A stretch of DNA of 64,000 nt from CAWDXG01 sp963822115 (GTDB taxonomy: Bacteria > Myxococcota_A > Polyangia > Polyangiales > Polyangiaceae): the NCBI GenBank assembly GCA_963822115.1, contig CAWGGM010000020.1, forward strand, positions 806,001-870,000, written 5' to 3'. The translations under genes and the position numbers were made by a program. A model generated the notes under the pieces. That model was not told the origin of the DNA and did no database searches. It saw nothing but the letters and a program-made list of their open reading frames with translations. This document shows positions 17,125 to 25,820 of this stretch, one piece after another. How positions within the stretch are numbered: the stretch's first letter is position 1; each line of letters opens with the position of its first letter.

Positions 17125-20100
17125 TCACTTCGGTGGGCCCCAGGTCGGGTACTGCGAAGCGTCGAGATCGATAGGCAGCCGCACCAGGAAGCGCGCGCCG
17201 GTCTCGCCCAGATCCTCGACGCGCACCCTGCCTCCGTGCAGCTCGACCACCGAGCGCGCCAGGCTCATTCCGAGCGCCAGGCCCCGATGCACACTCGCGC
17301 CGGGTTTGCGTGTCGGGTCCAGCATGGCTTCGAGCTGCCGCGCGCTGAAGCGCTTGTTCGGAAGATCGATGGCGATGTGCAGACGGCGCGCCGACCCGGG
17401 GCTGGCCTGGACGCGGACGACGCCGCCGGGCTTGGCGCTTCGCATCGCGTGCCCGATCAACGTGGCCAGGGCCCGACCGAGCTGCAGTCGATCGACCTCG
17501 AGCTCCGGGATGCCTTCGGCGATTTCGCCGATCACCTCGACCGGGTGATCGCCGCCGAGGTCGCGTCCTTTCTCGATCGCTTGCCCCAGGAGATCGCTGA
17601 TCTTGATGCGGTCGCGCACCAGAGTCAGCTGTCCTGCCTCGACGCGTGCTGCGTCGAGGATGGTCTCGATAAGTGCCAGAAGCTCGCGACCGCGCCGCTC
17701 GATGAGATCGAGGCTCTCGATCTGGCCGGCGGTCACGGGCTCCAGCCGCCGCACCAGCTCGGTGAAACCGAGGATCGCGTTCAGCGGGCTCTTCAGGTCG
17801 TGGCTGACGCTGGCGAAGAACAGACCCCGCGTGCGCGTGGTCGCGGCGCGCGCTTCGATGGCGCGCTCCTGCGCCCGCGCGAAGACGCGGAAACGGTCCG
17901 CGAGTCGCTCGATGGCCAAACCGAGCTCGGCAACGACGCGGAAGCGCGCTGGGCGGACCACACGCGTGCCGCCGCTGATCACCGCTTCTGTGCCGAGCAG
18001 CCGCACCCCGCGCGTCGCGTTCGATAGATCCCCGCCGAGCGCGCGCCCGAGCAGCGACCCGAGCAGCGCCGCCAGGCCCACGACCAGCAGGGTGATGAGC
18101 AGCGATTCGACGCTCAGCACGCCGATCGTCGAACCGCTGAAGCGCACTTCCGCGCTGCCCGACTGAAGCGGCGTGACCAGGTCGACCACGCCGTCCTCGT
18201 CGCGTTCGACGGCGTAGTTGCCTGGACTGCCCGGTGTGACGTTGGCGACGAAGCCGAGCTTGGCTGCCTGGTTGATCGCGCCCTCCAGGCCCGCACCCGG
18301 TACTACGCCGGGGCCGAGCTCGAATGCCGAGCGCGCCAGGGCGCGTGCTGTCTCTTCTCGCTGCCGTTCGTCGGCGCGCCTGAGGTGCGCATTCGCGATC
18401 AAGGCGGAGCCGATCGCCAGAAACGCTACCGGCGTCGCTACCGCGGCGAGCAGACGCCGCGAAACCCGCCGCGCCGGCATGCCGGTCTTCTCGGCGGCCT
18501 CGACCACATCCCGCATGACTTCCGGGGGCGCCAGCTCGATGGCGCGCAGGAATGCGGCGCGCACGACCACGTGCAGTGGAAGCGACGCGGCCGCGACGAT
18601 GACCGCGCCGAGCAACGCCAGACTGATACCGGTGGTCAGGTCGAGGATGCCGGGACGCGCAACGGTCGCCACGATACCCAGCGCCACGAAGGACGGTCCG
18701 ACCCAGCCGAGCGTGACGCGCCAGGGCTCCTCACCCAGCTCCTGCATCTCGAAGGGCTCGACCGAGCGCGAGCCCAGAGCCAGCACGCGCAGCAGGAATC
18801 GATGCCGTCTGAGCGACCACCAGCTCCTGAGCAGCGTCACGGCTCCGCCCGCCAGAACAGCCAGCAGAAGCGCGCGGCCCGCGACCAGGGCAAGGTCGTC
18901 CCGCAACAGAAGCAGCTCGGGGGCCAGAAGCGACACGAGCGAGCTGACGGCGAGCGAGAACAGGATCTGCCAGACCAGCACCCGGCGGATTAGACGTGCG
19001 GCTGCGTCGATCATCCGGGCGCCTCTTCCGTTGCGGCGTGCGGATCGGATCGATGGCTGGCTGCCTCGCGGCGCGGCCTGGGCCGTCTCCTGACTCGAAG
19101 GAAGGAAAATCGTGAAGGTCGAGCCCCGGCCGAGCTCGCTCGACAGCTCGATGAAGCCGCCGTGCATCTGCACCAGCCGCCGTGTGATCGCGAGCCCGAG
19201 CCCGGTGCCGGCGCGGCGCGCGGCCACATCGCCGACCTGCCGGTACTCCTCGAAGATCATCGCCTGTTCCGCGGGAGCGATGCCGGGACCGGTATCGCTG
19301 ACGACCAGCACCGCGAAGCTGTCGCGCGGCTCGACATGCACGTCGACGCGACCTTCCGAAGTGAACTTGACCGCGTTGCTGACGAGGTTTCCCAGGATCT
19401 GCCGCAGTCTGCGGGCGTCGGCCCAGGCGCGGGCAGACTGCCCCGACAGCTTGACCGTGAGCGGCTTGGACTGGGCGGTGACTCCGGCCTCGCGCACGAC
19501 ATCTTCGGCGATTGAAAGTACGTCGACCGAGGAGGGATGCAGCCGGAGCTCGCCGGACTCGAGGGCGGAGAGGTCGAGGATGTCGTCGATCAGCGAGCGC
19601 AGGTGCTGCCCGCTGCCGCGGACCACCTCGAGGTTTTCGCGCGCCTCGTCGCTGAGCGGTCCCTCGACCTCGCCCAGCAGCACTTCGGTGAAGCCCAGGA
19701 TTGCGTTGAGCGGCGTGCGCAGCTCGTGGCTGAGCGCCGCCAGGAATGCGCTGCGGTCGCGATCGTAGGCGAGCGCGCCGGCAAGGTCCTGTCGGTAGGC
19801 GTGCTCGGCGGCGGTGAAGCGCTCGACCAGCACATTGAAGGCGCTGGTGAGCAGCCCGATCTGGTCGTCGGTGCGCACGGCGATGGGTTTGCCCCCGGGG
19901 TCGGCACCCTCGACTGCCATGTCGACAATGCGCTGCCGCACGTAGTCGACGTCCGAGTGCACGTCGCGTGCGAGCGCGAAGGCTACGAGCGCGGCGGCGC
20001 CGACCAGGATCGCAGTGAGCGCGGCCACCGACGTCACCAGGGAACCCATCGCGAACGGGGCCTCGGGTGCGCGCACGAAGCTCACCACCGACATGTGTTC

Positions 20101-20502
20101 GAACGGCGCGCTGAGGGGGGCGACGAAGAAGCGGGTGCGGCCAAGGCCGGTGGTCGTCTCGCCCCGTCCCTCGACCAGGAGATTCATGAGCGCGTCGTGG
20201 GTCGGGGGTGACAGGCTGCCGTCGACGAGGATGTGTCCGTCCTGGCGGACGAGAAGGACCTCGGCTCCGGAGCGGTTGGCCGCGCGGTCGACGACGGTGG
20301 CCCGGTCCTCGAGCGCCGTGGCACGCAGACGCTCCGCCAGGGTGACGGCGAGCAACCGGCTGCGCAGTGCCGCTGCATCGTCGCTCTGCGAGCGCAGATC
20401 GGCGACACCGAGCAGCGCTATCGCGAACGCCGCCAGGACGCCCACGATGACGACGACGGCCGGCGCGAGGGGCAGAAACGGAAGCTGTCGCCTGGAAGGC
20501 AC
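17125..20502 (-). CDS. Fused double sensor histidine kinase
   Basis: An 1125-aa protein with two kinase modules in one frame (GTG start at 20502). Module 1 has a TM helix (12-34), a periplasmic sensor, a second TM (about 155-178), a HAMP-like region, phospho-acceptor His259 in SHELRTPLNAILGF, and a complete ATPase domain (NLVSNAVKF, DTGPGIA, GTGLGLAI). Module 2 starts near Met497, which has GGAAGAGG 7 bases upstream and may be an internal start. It has several TM helices (505-646, 688-705, 795-815), HAMP, and His901 in SHDLKSPLNAILGF. Its ATPase part lacks the N-box Asn and the DxGxG motif, so it probably cannot bind ATP and may be phosphorylated by module 1. Fusion by loss of a stop codon is possible. 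Confidence 0.85.
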   Translation of the reverse strand: MPSRRQLPFLPLAPAVVVIVGVLAAFAIALLGVADLRSQSDDAAALRSRLLAVTLAERLRATALEDRATVVDRAANRSGAEVLLVRQDGHILVDGSLSPPTHDALMNLLVEGRGETTTGLGRTRFFVAPLSAPFEHMSVVSFVRAPEAPFAMGSLVTSVAALTAILVGAAALVAFALARDVHSDVDYVRQRIVDMAVEGADPGGKPIAVRTDDQIGLLTSAFNVLVERFTAAEHAYRQDLAGALAYDRDRSAFLAALSHELRTPLNAILGFTEVLLGEVEGPLSDEARENLEVVRGSGQHLRSLIDDILDLSALESGELRLHPSSVDVLSIAEDVVREAGVTAQSKPLTVKLSGQSARAWADARRLRQILGNLVSNAVKFTSEGRVDVHVEPRDSFAVLVVSDTGPGIAPAEQAMIFEEYRQVGDVAARRAGTGLGLAITRRLVQMHGGFIELSSELGRGSTFTIFLPSSQETAQAAPRGSQPSIRSARRNGRGARMIDAAARLIRRVLVWQILFSLAVSSLVSLLAPELLLLRDDLALVAGRALLLAVLAGGAVTLLRSWWSLRRHRFLLRVLALGSRSVEPFEMQELGEEPWRVTLGWVGPSFVALGIVATVARPGILDLTTGISLALLGAVIVAAASLPLHVVVRAAFLRAIELAPPEVMRDVVEAAEKTGMPARRVSRRLLAAVATPVAFLAIGSALIANAHLRRADERQREETARALARSAFELGPGVVPGAGLEGAINQAAKLGFVANVTPGSPGNYAVERDEDGVVDLVTPLQSGSAEVRFSGSTIGVLSVESLLITLLVVGLAALLGSLLGRALGGDLSNATRGVRLLGTEAVISGGTRVVRPARFRVVAELGLAIERLADRFRVFARAQERAIEARAATTRTRGLFFASVSHDLKSPLNAILGFTELVRRLEPVTAGQIESLDLIERRGRELLALIETILDAARVEAGQLTLVRDRIKISDLLGQAIEKGRDLGGDHPVEVIGEIAEGIPELEVDRLQLGRALATLIGHAMRSAKPGGVVRVQASPGSARRLHIAIDLPNKRFSARQLEAMLDPTRKPGASVHRGLALGMSLARSVVELHGGRVRVEDLGETGARFLVRLPIDLDASQYPTWGPPK

Positions 20503-20533
20503 GTTCGCCCCAGGCTACCACTCGCATCCCACT

Positions 20534-20619
20534 CGCCGTAATCCTCCGCCGGGGGCTCACCGTCCCCGGACCCCCGACGCGCCTCGCGACTCTCGGCGCG
20601 GGCTCGCTGTCGCTCGCCG
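20534..20619. repeat. Dispersed 86-bp element, copy 1
   Basis: This sequence closely matches 61755-61840, both sharing CCTCCGCCGGGGGCTCACCG and GGACCCCCGACGCG, then GCGGGCTCGCTGTCGCTCGC. It contains an inverted repeat, CCGGGG(G/A)C around TCACCG, able to form a hairpin. It lies between the histidine kinase start and the GNAT gene end. It may be a REP-like element. Confidence 0.75.
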
Positions 20620-20649
20620 GGAGGCGGACGAAATGGGGGAATGGATCTG

Positions 20650-21273
20650 CTACTCGTCCGTGGAAAGGTGCGCGAACACGGCGTGGTCGAGCCAGCGGTT
20701 CTGCACGAACTCGGCCTGCCGCGCGATGCCCTCGAAGCGGAAACCCAATCGAGCGATGACGCGCAGGCTCTGGTAGTTCGTGGTGGCGGCTGCACAACGG
20801 ATGCGGTGCACACCCATACGCTGGATCGCGAACTCACTGCAGGCCCGCGCCGCTTCCGTCATCAGTCCGCGGTTGGTGGCGTCGCGCTTGAGCCAGTAGC
20901 CGAGCTCGCACGAGCGGTGCAGGTGGACGCACGAATCCAGTCCGACGACGCCGAGCAGCTCGCGTGTCTGGCGATCGCGGATCGCGAAACGGACGGCACG
21001 TCCGGCGTCCCAGTCCGCGGCGCATGCTTCCGCGTACCGTTGGCTTGCTTCCGGTGTGTTGTTGAACGGGACCCACGGCAGCCAGCGTTCGAGGTGCCAA
21101 CGGGAACCATCCACGGCGGTCCAGATCTCCGGTCCGTCCGACCCGTCGATCGGTAGGAGCAGCACGCGAGGCGTCTCGACTGGAGATTTCCGCAACGCGG
21201 CTCGGGAGGGAATGCTCAGCATCTGCGGCGTCGGCATCGGGTGCGCGCTAGCGGGCGTCTGCTCGCTTCGCAT
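20650..21273 (-). CDS. GNAT acetyltransferase, RimJ/RimL type
   Basis: A 207-aa acetyltransferase of the RimJ/RimL/SpeG group. Typical blocks are WLPWVPFNNTPE, FAIRDRQTRELLGVVGL, ELGYWLKRDATNRGLMTEA (acetyl-CoA binding region) and NYQSLRVIARLGFRFEG. These enzymes acetylate ribosomal protein N-termini, amines or small molecules; the substrate is unknown here. The ATG at 21273 is 9 bases after the stop of the Ser/Thr kinase gene, so the two are likely co-transcribed. The next in-frame ATG codons (21237, 21222) are alternative starts, none with a clear ribosome site. Confidence 0.85.
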   Translation of the reverse strand: MRSEQTPASAHPMPTPQMLSIPSRAALRKSPVETPRVLLLPIDGSDGPEIWTAVDGSRWHLERWLPWVPFNNTPEASQRYAEACAADWDAGRAVRFAIRDRQTRELLGVVGLDSCVHLHRSCELGYWLKRDATNRGLMTEAARACSEFAIQRMGVHRIRCAAATTNYQSLRVIARLGFRFEGIARQAEFVQNRWLDHAVFAHLSTDE

Positions 21274-21282
21274 GGTGTTCGG

Positions 21283-23898
21283 TTACTTGTTGCACTGGGC
21301 GCGGACCACGAAAGCCTCCTTGTGACCGGCTTCGTAGTCCCTCCAGCAGATGTACCATTGGTTGGCTTCGGATCCTGCAACGATCGCCGGGTAGGGCTGG
21401 TAGCCGCTGACCCGGGCCAGGGTGCTGGGCTTGTCGATCCCGTCGCGGTTGATGCGCGCGATCTTCAGCCGCGAGCCCTCGTACCAGGCGATCGTGGCTC
21501 CGCTGGCGGAAGCCGCGATGGCCGGCCGCATGCCCTTGCTCGCAAACTCGCGTCGCCATATGGCCTCGCCCTTCTTTCTGTCCAGGTAGGCGGCCAGCGC
21601 TCCGCCCTTGTCGTCGTCCCAGACCGTGAAGCAGCCCTCCTTGGTACAGGCGATGCGGGGCTGGGCGTTCTTGCCGTGAGTCGTGCTGACGGGGCCCAGA
21701 TCCCCCACGAAGCGGTCATCCGGCTTCTTCTTCCTCTTTTTCCTCGTCTTCGTCTTCTTGGGCGTGTCGACCAGGCCCGTTTTCAGTGCCGGGTCGGACA
21801 GCGCGATCCGCAGCCGCATGATCTGCGACTCCCGGTTGCCGCGTTGCAGGGCGAACACGATGTCGAGTCGATCGGGGGCGATCGCCGCGTCCGGGCGGGT
21901 GGCGTTGGTCGTGGTCCTGCGCTTGTGCGCGAACGCGGTCAGGCGGACGGCCTTGCCCACCGGCTTGAGGTCGGCATCGAGGTGGCGCGCCATCAGGTCC
22001 TCTCCGCCCGGGTCGATGTCCTCGTCCCACACGGCCCAGAAGGTGCCGTCGCCCATGCGGACCAGCGATGGATAGAACTCGTTCTTCTTGACGTCGGATA
22101 TGCGGCGCGCCGGGCCGGCGATGCGACCATCGGTCTGGAGCAGGCGCACATAGACGCCGGGCTCGTCGCCTGCGGAGTCCCAGTAGATGAAAGCCAGCTT
22201 GTTGCCGGCTGCAAGCAACTGCGGGTGCCGGACGGCCGTCGACTCCGGAGTGACGAGCCGAGCGGGAGACACGCGCCTGAGCGCGTTGTCCAGCACGGTC
22301 GCGAAGCCCTGTCGGCGAGCGCGATCCTGGTGGTTGTCTACCCAGGCAACCACCAGTCCCACCGGAGTGACGGCGAGTGTCGGACGCGAGACCGGCGCGG
22401 TCAGATCGAACGGCCGCGGGCGTCCCAGCGCAGTGACCCGGCAGGGTTCGTCGCTCTTCGGGACTGCGACGCCGGCCTGGGCGAGCAGGGATCGGGCGAC
22501 GCTCGTGCCACCGTTGTTGAACGCCTCCTTGAACATCTTCAGCGCGTTGTCGCGCTTGCCCCGGGCCAGCCAGCTCTGTGCCGACGCGATCTGCAGTGCG
22601 TAGGGCTCCGCCTCGCGTGGCTTGAGCGACTCGTGTGCTTCGCCGTTGTCCTGGCTGGCCGTAGGCTTGGCGCTGGCCGGTAGCTTCGCCATCGCCTTCG
22701 ACGCCGGCGGCGGGTGCAGCACGTACAGCCACACGGCGTAGCCGCCGAGCACCGCCAGGGCTGCCAAGAGCAGTACTGCGACCGCACGTCCCGGACCGCG
22801 CTCGGTCTCGCTGGCAGCAGTGGCGGCCGGCGGCAGGTCCACGTTCTGGCTGCTCGTGGGCTCGGAGCCCGGCGGCGTCGCGACCAGTGGCTGGCTGCCT
22901 CCGGCTCCGGCTTCGCTCAGCAAGTCTGCGCTCACCAGCTCGCTGCTGATGAGCTCGTCGACCGCACGGCTTTCCTGCTCGGTGCTGGCCAGCATCGGGC
23001 GCGTGCCGGGTCCAGGCTTGAGCGCGTCGGCGAGCGAGTCGGAGAACTCCTTCGCGGATTGGAAGCGCTTGTCGGGATCCCGGTCCAGCGCCTTGAGGAA
23101 CCATTGATCGAAGCCCGGAGGCAGGTCCGGGCGCAGTCGGGACGGTTTGGGGATCGGCGCGCCCGCGATCTGGGCAAGGATCATCGCGACGCCCTGATCG
23201 ACGTTCCAGACGGTCTGACCGGTCAAACACTCGTACACGATGCAGCCGAGCGCCCACAGGTCGCAGCGGTGGTCGACTTCGCCCTGGCCCTTGGCCTGTT
23301 CCGGGCTCATGTACGCCGGCGTTCCGAACAGCGCGCCCTCGCGCGTCAGCCGCACCGTCTCGGCGTCGCCGCCGGTAGGCTCGTAGAACTTGGCAAGCCC
23401 GAAGTCGAGGATCTTGGCGACCAACTCGCCTTGCTCGTTGCGGGTGAGGAAGATGTTCTCGGGTTTCAGGTCGCGGTGGACGACGTTCGTCTCGTGGGCC
23501 TTGGCCAGGCCGCGGCACGAGTGGACTGCGACGGTCAACGTCGTGTCCACGTCCAGGCGATGCTTGCGGGTGAGCAGGTCGTAGAGGCTCTCGCCTTCGA
23601 GCAGTTCCATGACGAGGAACGGGCGCTCCTCGTACATCCCGCTGTCATAGACATCGCAGATGTGGGGACTGCGGATGGCGGCTGAAGCCCGTGCCTCGCG
23701 GATGAAGCGCTCGCGCACGACGCGCGATGTCAACAGCTCGGCGGCCAGGATCTTGACTGCGACGCGCTTGCCGATGTCGATATTCTCGGCCTCGTACACC
23801 GCCGCCATGCCGCCACGGCCGATCTCCTTCGTGACGCGGAACTTCCCCTCGAGGACGGTTCCTATCGGTACCTTGGACCGGTTGTTGGGCGAGGCCAT
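21283..23898 (-). CDS. Membrane Ser/Thr protein kinase with periplasmic sensor domain
   Basis: An 871-aa PASTA-less PknB-type kinase. The catalytic domain spans residues 18-290: Gly loop IGRGGMAAV, Lys49 in VAVK, HRDLKPEN (141-148), DFG (165-167) and the activation segment GTPAYMSPEQ. All catalytic residues are present. A juxtamembrane linker leads to one TM helix (about 371-394). The 475-residue exported part has strands such as PTLAVTPVGLVVAWV and FYPSLVRMGDGTFWAVW, suggesting a beta-propeller sensor. The ATG at 23898 has a G-rich site upstream. It should signal from the envelope to cytoplasmic targets and is followed by a GNAT acetyltransferase gene 9 bp downstream, a possible target. Confidence 0.93.
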   Translation of the reverse strand: MASPNNRSKVPIGTVLEGKFRVTKEIGRGGMAAVYEAENIDIGKRVAVKILAAELLTSRVVRERFIREARASAAIRSPHICDVYDSGMYEERPFLVMELLEGESLYDLLTRKHRLDVDTTLTVAVHSCRGLAKAHETNVVHRDLKPENIFLTRNEQGELVAKILDFGLAKFYEPTGGDAETVRLTREGALFGTPAYMSPEQAKGQGEVDHRCDLWALGCIVYECLTGQTVWNVDQGVAMILAQIAGAPIPKPSRLRPDLPPGFDQWFLKALDRDPDKRFQSAKEFSDSLADALKPGPGTRPMLASTEQESRAVDELISSELVSADLLSEAGAGGSQPLVATPPGSEPTSSQNVDLPPAATAASETERGPGRAVAVLLLAALAVLGGYAVWLYVLHPPPASKAMAKLPASAKPTASQDNGEAHESLKPREAEPYALQIASAQSWLARGKRDNALKMFKEAFNNGGTSVARSLLAQAGVAVPKSDEPCRVTALGRPRPFDLTAPVSRPTLAVTPVGLVVAWVDNHQDRARRQGFATVLDNALRRVSPARLVTPESTAVRHPQLLAAGNKLAFIYWDSAGDEPGVYVRLLQTDGRIAGPARRISDVKKNEFYPSLVRMGDGTFWAVWDEDIDPGGEDLMARHLDADLKPVGKAVRLTAFAHKRRTTTNATRPDAAIAPDRLDIVFALQRGNRESQIMRLRIALSDPALKTGLVDTPKKTKTRKKRKKKPDDRFVGDLGPVSTTHGKNAQPRIACTKEGCFTVWDDDKGGALAAYLDRKKGEAIWRREFASKGMRPAIAASASGATIAWYEGSRLKIARINRDGIDKPSTLARVSGYQPYPAIVAGSEANQWYICWRDYEAGHKEAFVVRAQCNK

Positions 23899-24100
23899 CT
23901 AGGTCACCCCCCTCGATCGGCCCTGCGCGGTGGGCGCACCGCTGCCAGACGCACGCACAATCGCCCGTTGTACAGGGCGTCTCGTCGGGCCCCCGGAGCA
24001 GCGTCTTCCCGCCGACGGCCAACGAGCGCGATGCGCGATCAGTCTCGATTGTCTGGCGGTCATGTAGGCAGGCAGGGGCTGCTCGGGGAATATACGGTCG

Positions 24101-25156
24101 CTAGCTTCGCAGGAACAGGCCACGCAAGGAGGCTGGCAGCTCGCTCGAAGCCGGGCCTTGTGAAAGGAGGGGCTCGAGCGGTGCCGACGAAAGAGTATGC
24201 CAGTAGAGTACGCGGAACGGCTGTCCCGGCGTGCGCCGTGTTTGGCCGGGCGCCCGGCGATGCGGGCCCGCAAACTCGGGATGGCCCACCAGCTCGAGTG
24301 ATTTCACGAATGTTTTCGCGGTGTAGGTAGGGTCGAGCTGGACTCCGGCCTGGCTCGCTAGCTCGCTCGCCCGCTCACCGGCCGGGATGGGCCAGCCGTA
24401 GCCGCGCCCCAGATGCGTGCCGTCCAGCAGCAGGCGGCGTGCAAGCCGGACGGGCCCGGCCGCCGCGTGCTCGAGCCGCAGCGCCTGCCAGGCGAGTGCC
24501 AGTACGATCGACTCGCTCGCCAGCCTTCCTACGGCGACCTGCACGCCCAGCACCTGCGAGCCCAGACCTTCCCGTACAACGCCAGCGACAAGCCCAGCGA
24601 CCGTGCCGCCCGATCCAAGTGGCGCCACGATCACGTCCGGTTCCGGCAGCTCGCCGGCGCGGATCTGCTCGACCAGCTCGTGGACGGCGCGCAGGTAGCC
24701 CAGCGTGCCCAGGGCGCTCGACGCTCCTGCGGGCACGAGGTAGTCGCCCCTGCGCAGAAGCAGCGGCACATGCAGCGGCACGCGCGCCATCGAGCCGGCT
24801 GTCCGCACTTCGAGTCCCAGCCCGAGCCCCGCGCGCAGCGTCTCCTCGGCGTGTTCCGTCCAGGGTTGCGGGCACAGCACGGCGGCGATCGCGAGGGCTC
24901 GCTGACGTGCGAACAGCGTGGTGGCAAGGACGTGGTGACTGCCGAACGCGCCCATGGTGATGATCCGACGCGCGCCTTTCGCCAGCGCGTCTGCCAGCAC
25001 GAACTCGAGCTTGCGTACCTTGTTGCCGCCGTACGCGTCGTTCAGAAGCCCGTCGTTCTTGATCCAGAGCTCCGCGTCCTCGGTGCAGAGCGCGTCCGCC
25101 CGGAACACCGGGGTCGGATAGCGCCCGATGCGCTCGGGAGGCGGTATCGTCTTCAT
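24101..25156 (-). CDS. PLP-dependent ACC deaminase / D-cysteine desulfhydrase family protein
   Basis: A 351-aa fold-type II PLP enzyme. The N-terminus RYPTPVFRADAL and the Lys-bearing motif YGGNKVRKLEF (Schiff-base Lys) are typical, as is the phosphate-binding loop APLGSGGTVAGL. Family members deaminate 1-aminocyclopropane-1-carboxylate or desulfurate D-cysteine. The segment after AFGSHH differs from the usual GSNQ/GSxH, so activity cannot be fixed. The C-terminus (about 300-351) is longer and less conserved than usual. It is cytoplasmic, with no operon partner. The Shine-Dalgarno is weak; the ATG at 25156 fits the family start. Confidence 0.82.
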   Translation of the reverse strand: MKTIPPPERIGRYPTPVFRADALCTEDAELWIKNDGLLNDAYGGNKVRKLEFVLADALAKGARRIITMGAFGSHHVLATTLFARQRALAIAAVLCPQPWTEHAEETLRAGLGLGLEVRTAGSMARVPLHVPLLLRRGDYLVPAGASSALGTLGYLRAVHELVEQIRAGELPEPDVIVAPLGSGGTVAGLVAGVVREGLGSQVLGVQVAVGRLASESIVLALAWQALRLEHAAAGPVRLARRLLLDGTHLGRGYGWPIPAGERASELASQAGVQLDPTYTAKTFVKSLELVGHPEFAGPHRRAPGQTRRTPGQPFRVLYWHTLSSAPLEPLLSQGPASSELPASLRGLFLRS

Positions 25157-25267
25157 GTCAGGCGCGATGCTAGCTCAACGAGCGGCGCTGGAACGGTGGC
25201 TGTCGAGCCGGTGTTGACGGGTGCCGGATGTGGAAGCCGGGACGGTCCCGGCAGGCCGTGAAAACGC

Positions 25268-25291
25268 TTCGAACCGCTTTCTTTTTCGAAC
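25268..25291. promoter_or_regulatory. Direct repeat TTCGAAC upstream of glnB, possible operator
   Basis: TTCGAAC occurs at 25268 and again at 25285, a spacing of 17 bp, within the 286-bp region between the PLP gene and glnB. Each contains the palindrome TTCGAA. They lie about 150-175 bp before the glnB start and may mark a regulator site. No sigma-54 consensus (TGGCAC-N5-TTGC) was found in this region. Confidence 0.22.
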
Positions 25292-25442
25292 GAATCGAGC
25301 CTGAAACATTCCCGAAACCTGGCTGCGGATACTCGACCCCTGGACGCGAGACGAACCCGTTCCGACGTTGGAAGCAGGGCCGCGCGAGTCGCGCATGTCG
25401 GGAGCCCAGCTGCTCGCGACCGCACCGAAGTGGAGAAGAAAA

Positions 25443-25781
25443 ATGAAGAAGGTCGAGGCGATCATCAAGCCGTTCAAGCTGGATGAGGTGAAGGACGCCC
25501 TGTCCGAGGTTGGTATCCAGGGGATGACGGTGACCGAGGTCAAGGGCTTCGGACGCACCGGGGGAAAGAAGGAAGTCTACCGGGGGTCGGCGTACGTCGT
25601 CGACTTCGTGCCCAAGGTCAAGATCGAGATCGTCATTCCCGATGATCTGGCGCACCAGGTTATTGACGCGATCGAAAAGAGTGCCAAGACAGGTCGCATC
25701 GGGGACGGGAAGATCTTCGTGGGGCCGGTCGACGAAGCCGTGCGTATCCGCACCGGTGAGCGGGGCGAAGAAGCAATCTAG
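25443..25781 (+). CDS. glnB: Nitrogen regulatory protein P-II
   Basis: A 112-aa PII protein of the usual family length. The ATG at 25443 has GGAGAAG just upstream and gives the standard N-terminus MKKVEAIIKPFKLDEVK. The T-loop GFGRTGGKKEVYRGSAY keeps Tyr46 and the uridylylation site Tyr51, followed by VDFVPKVKIE. The C-terminal TGRIGDGKIFV and RIRTGERG are the nucleotide- and 2-oxoglutarate-binding parts. It senses nitrogen and carbon status and controls glutamine synthetase adenylylation. It lies 39 bp before glnA, so the two form the common glnBA operon. Confidence 0.98.
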   Translation: MKKVEAIIKPFKLDEVKDALSEVGIQGMTVTEVKGFGRTGGKKEVYRGSAYVVDFVPKVKIEIVIPDDLAHQVIDAIEKSAKTGRIGDGKIFVGPVDEAVRIRTGERGEEAI

Positions 25782-25820
25782 GTAGCGTGGCAGCTGCACA
25801 CGAGAGGAGAGACAGCGAAA

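Noticed and set aside
25157..25442. Sigma-54 promoter before glnBA
   Set aside because: No TGGCAC-N5-TTGC match was seen; only the TTCGAAC repeat was recorded, at low confidence.
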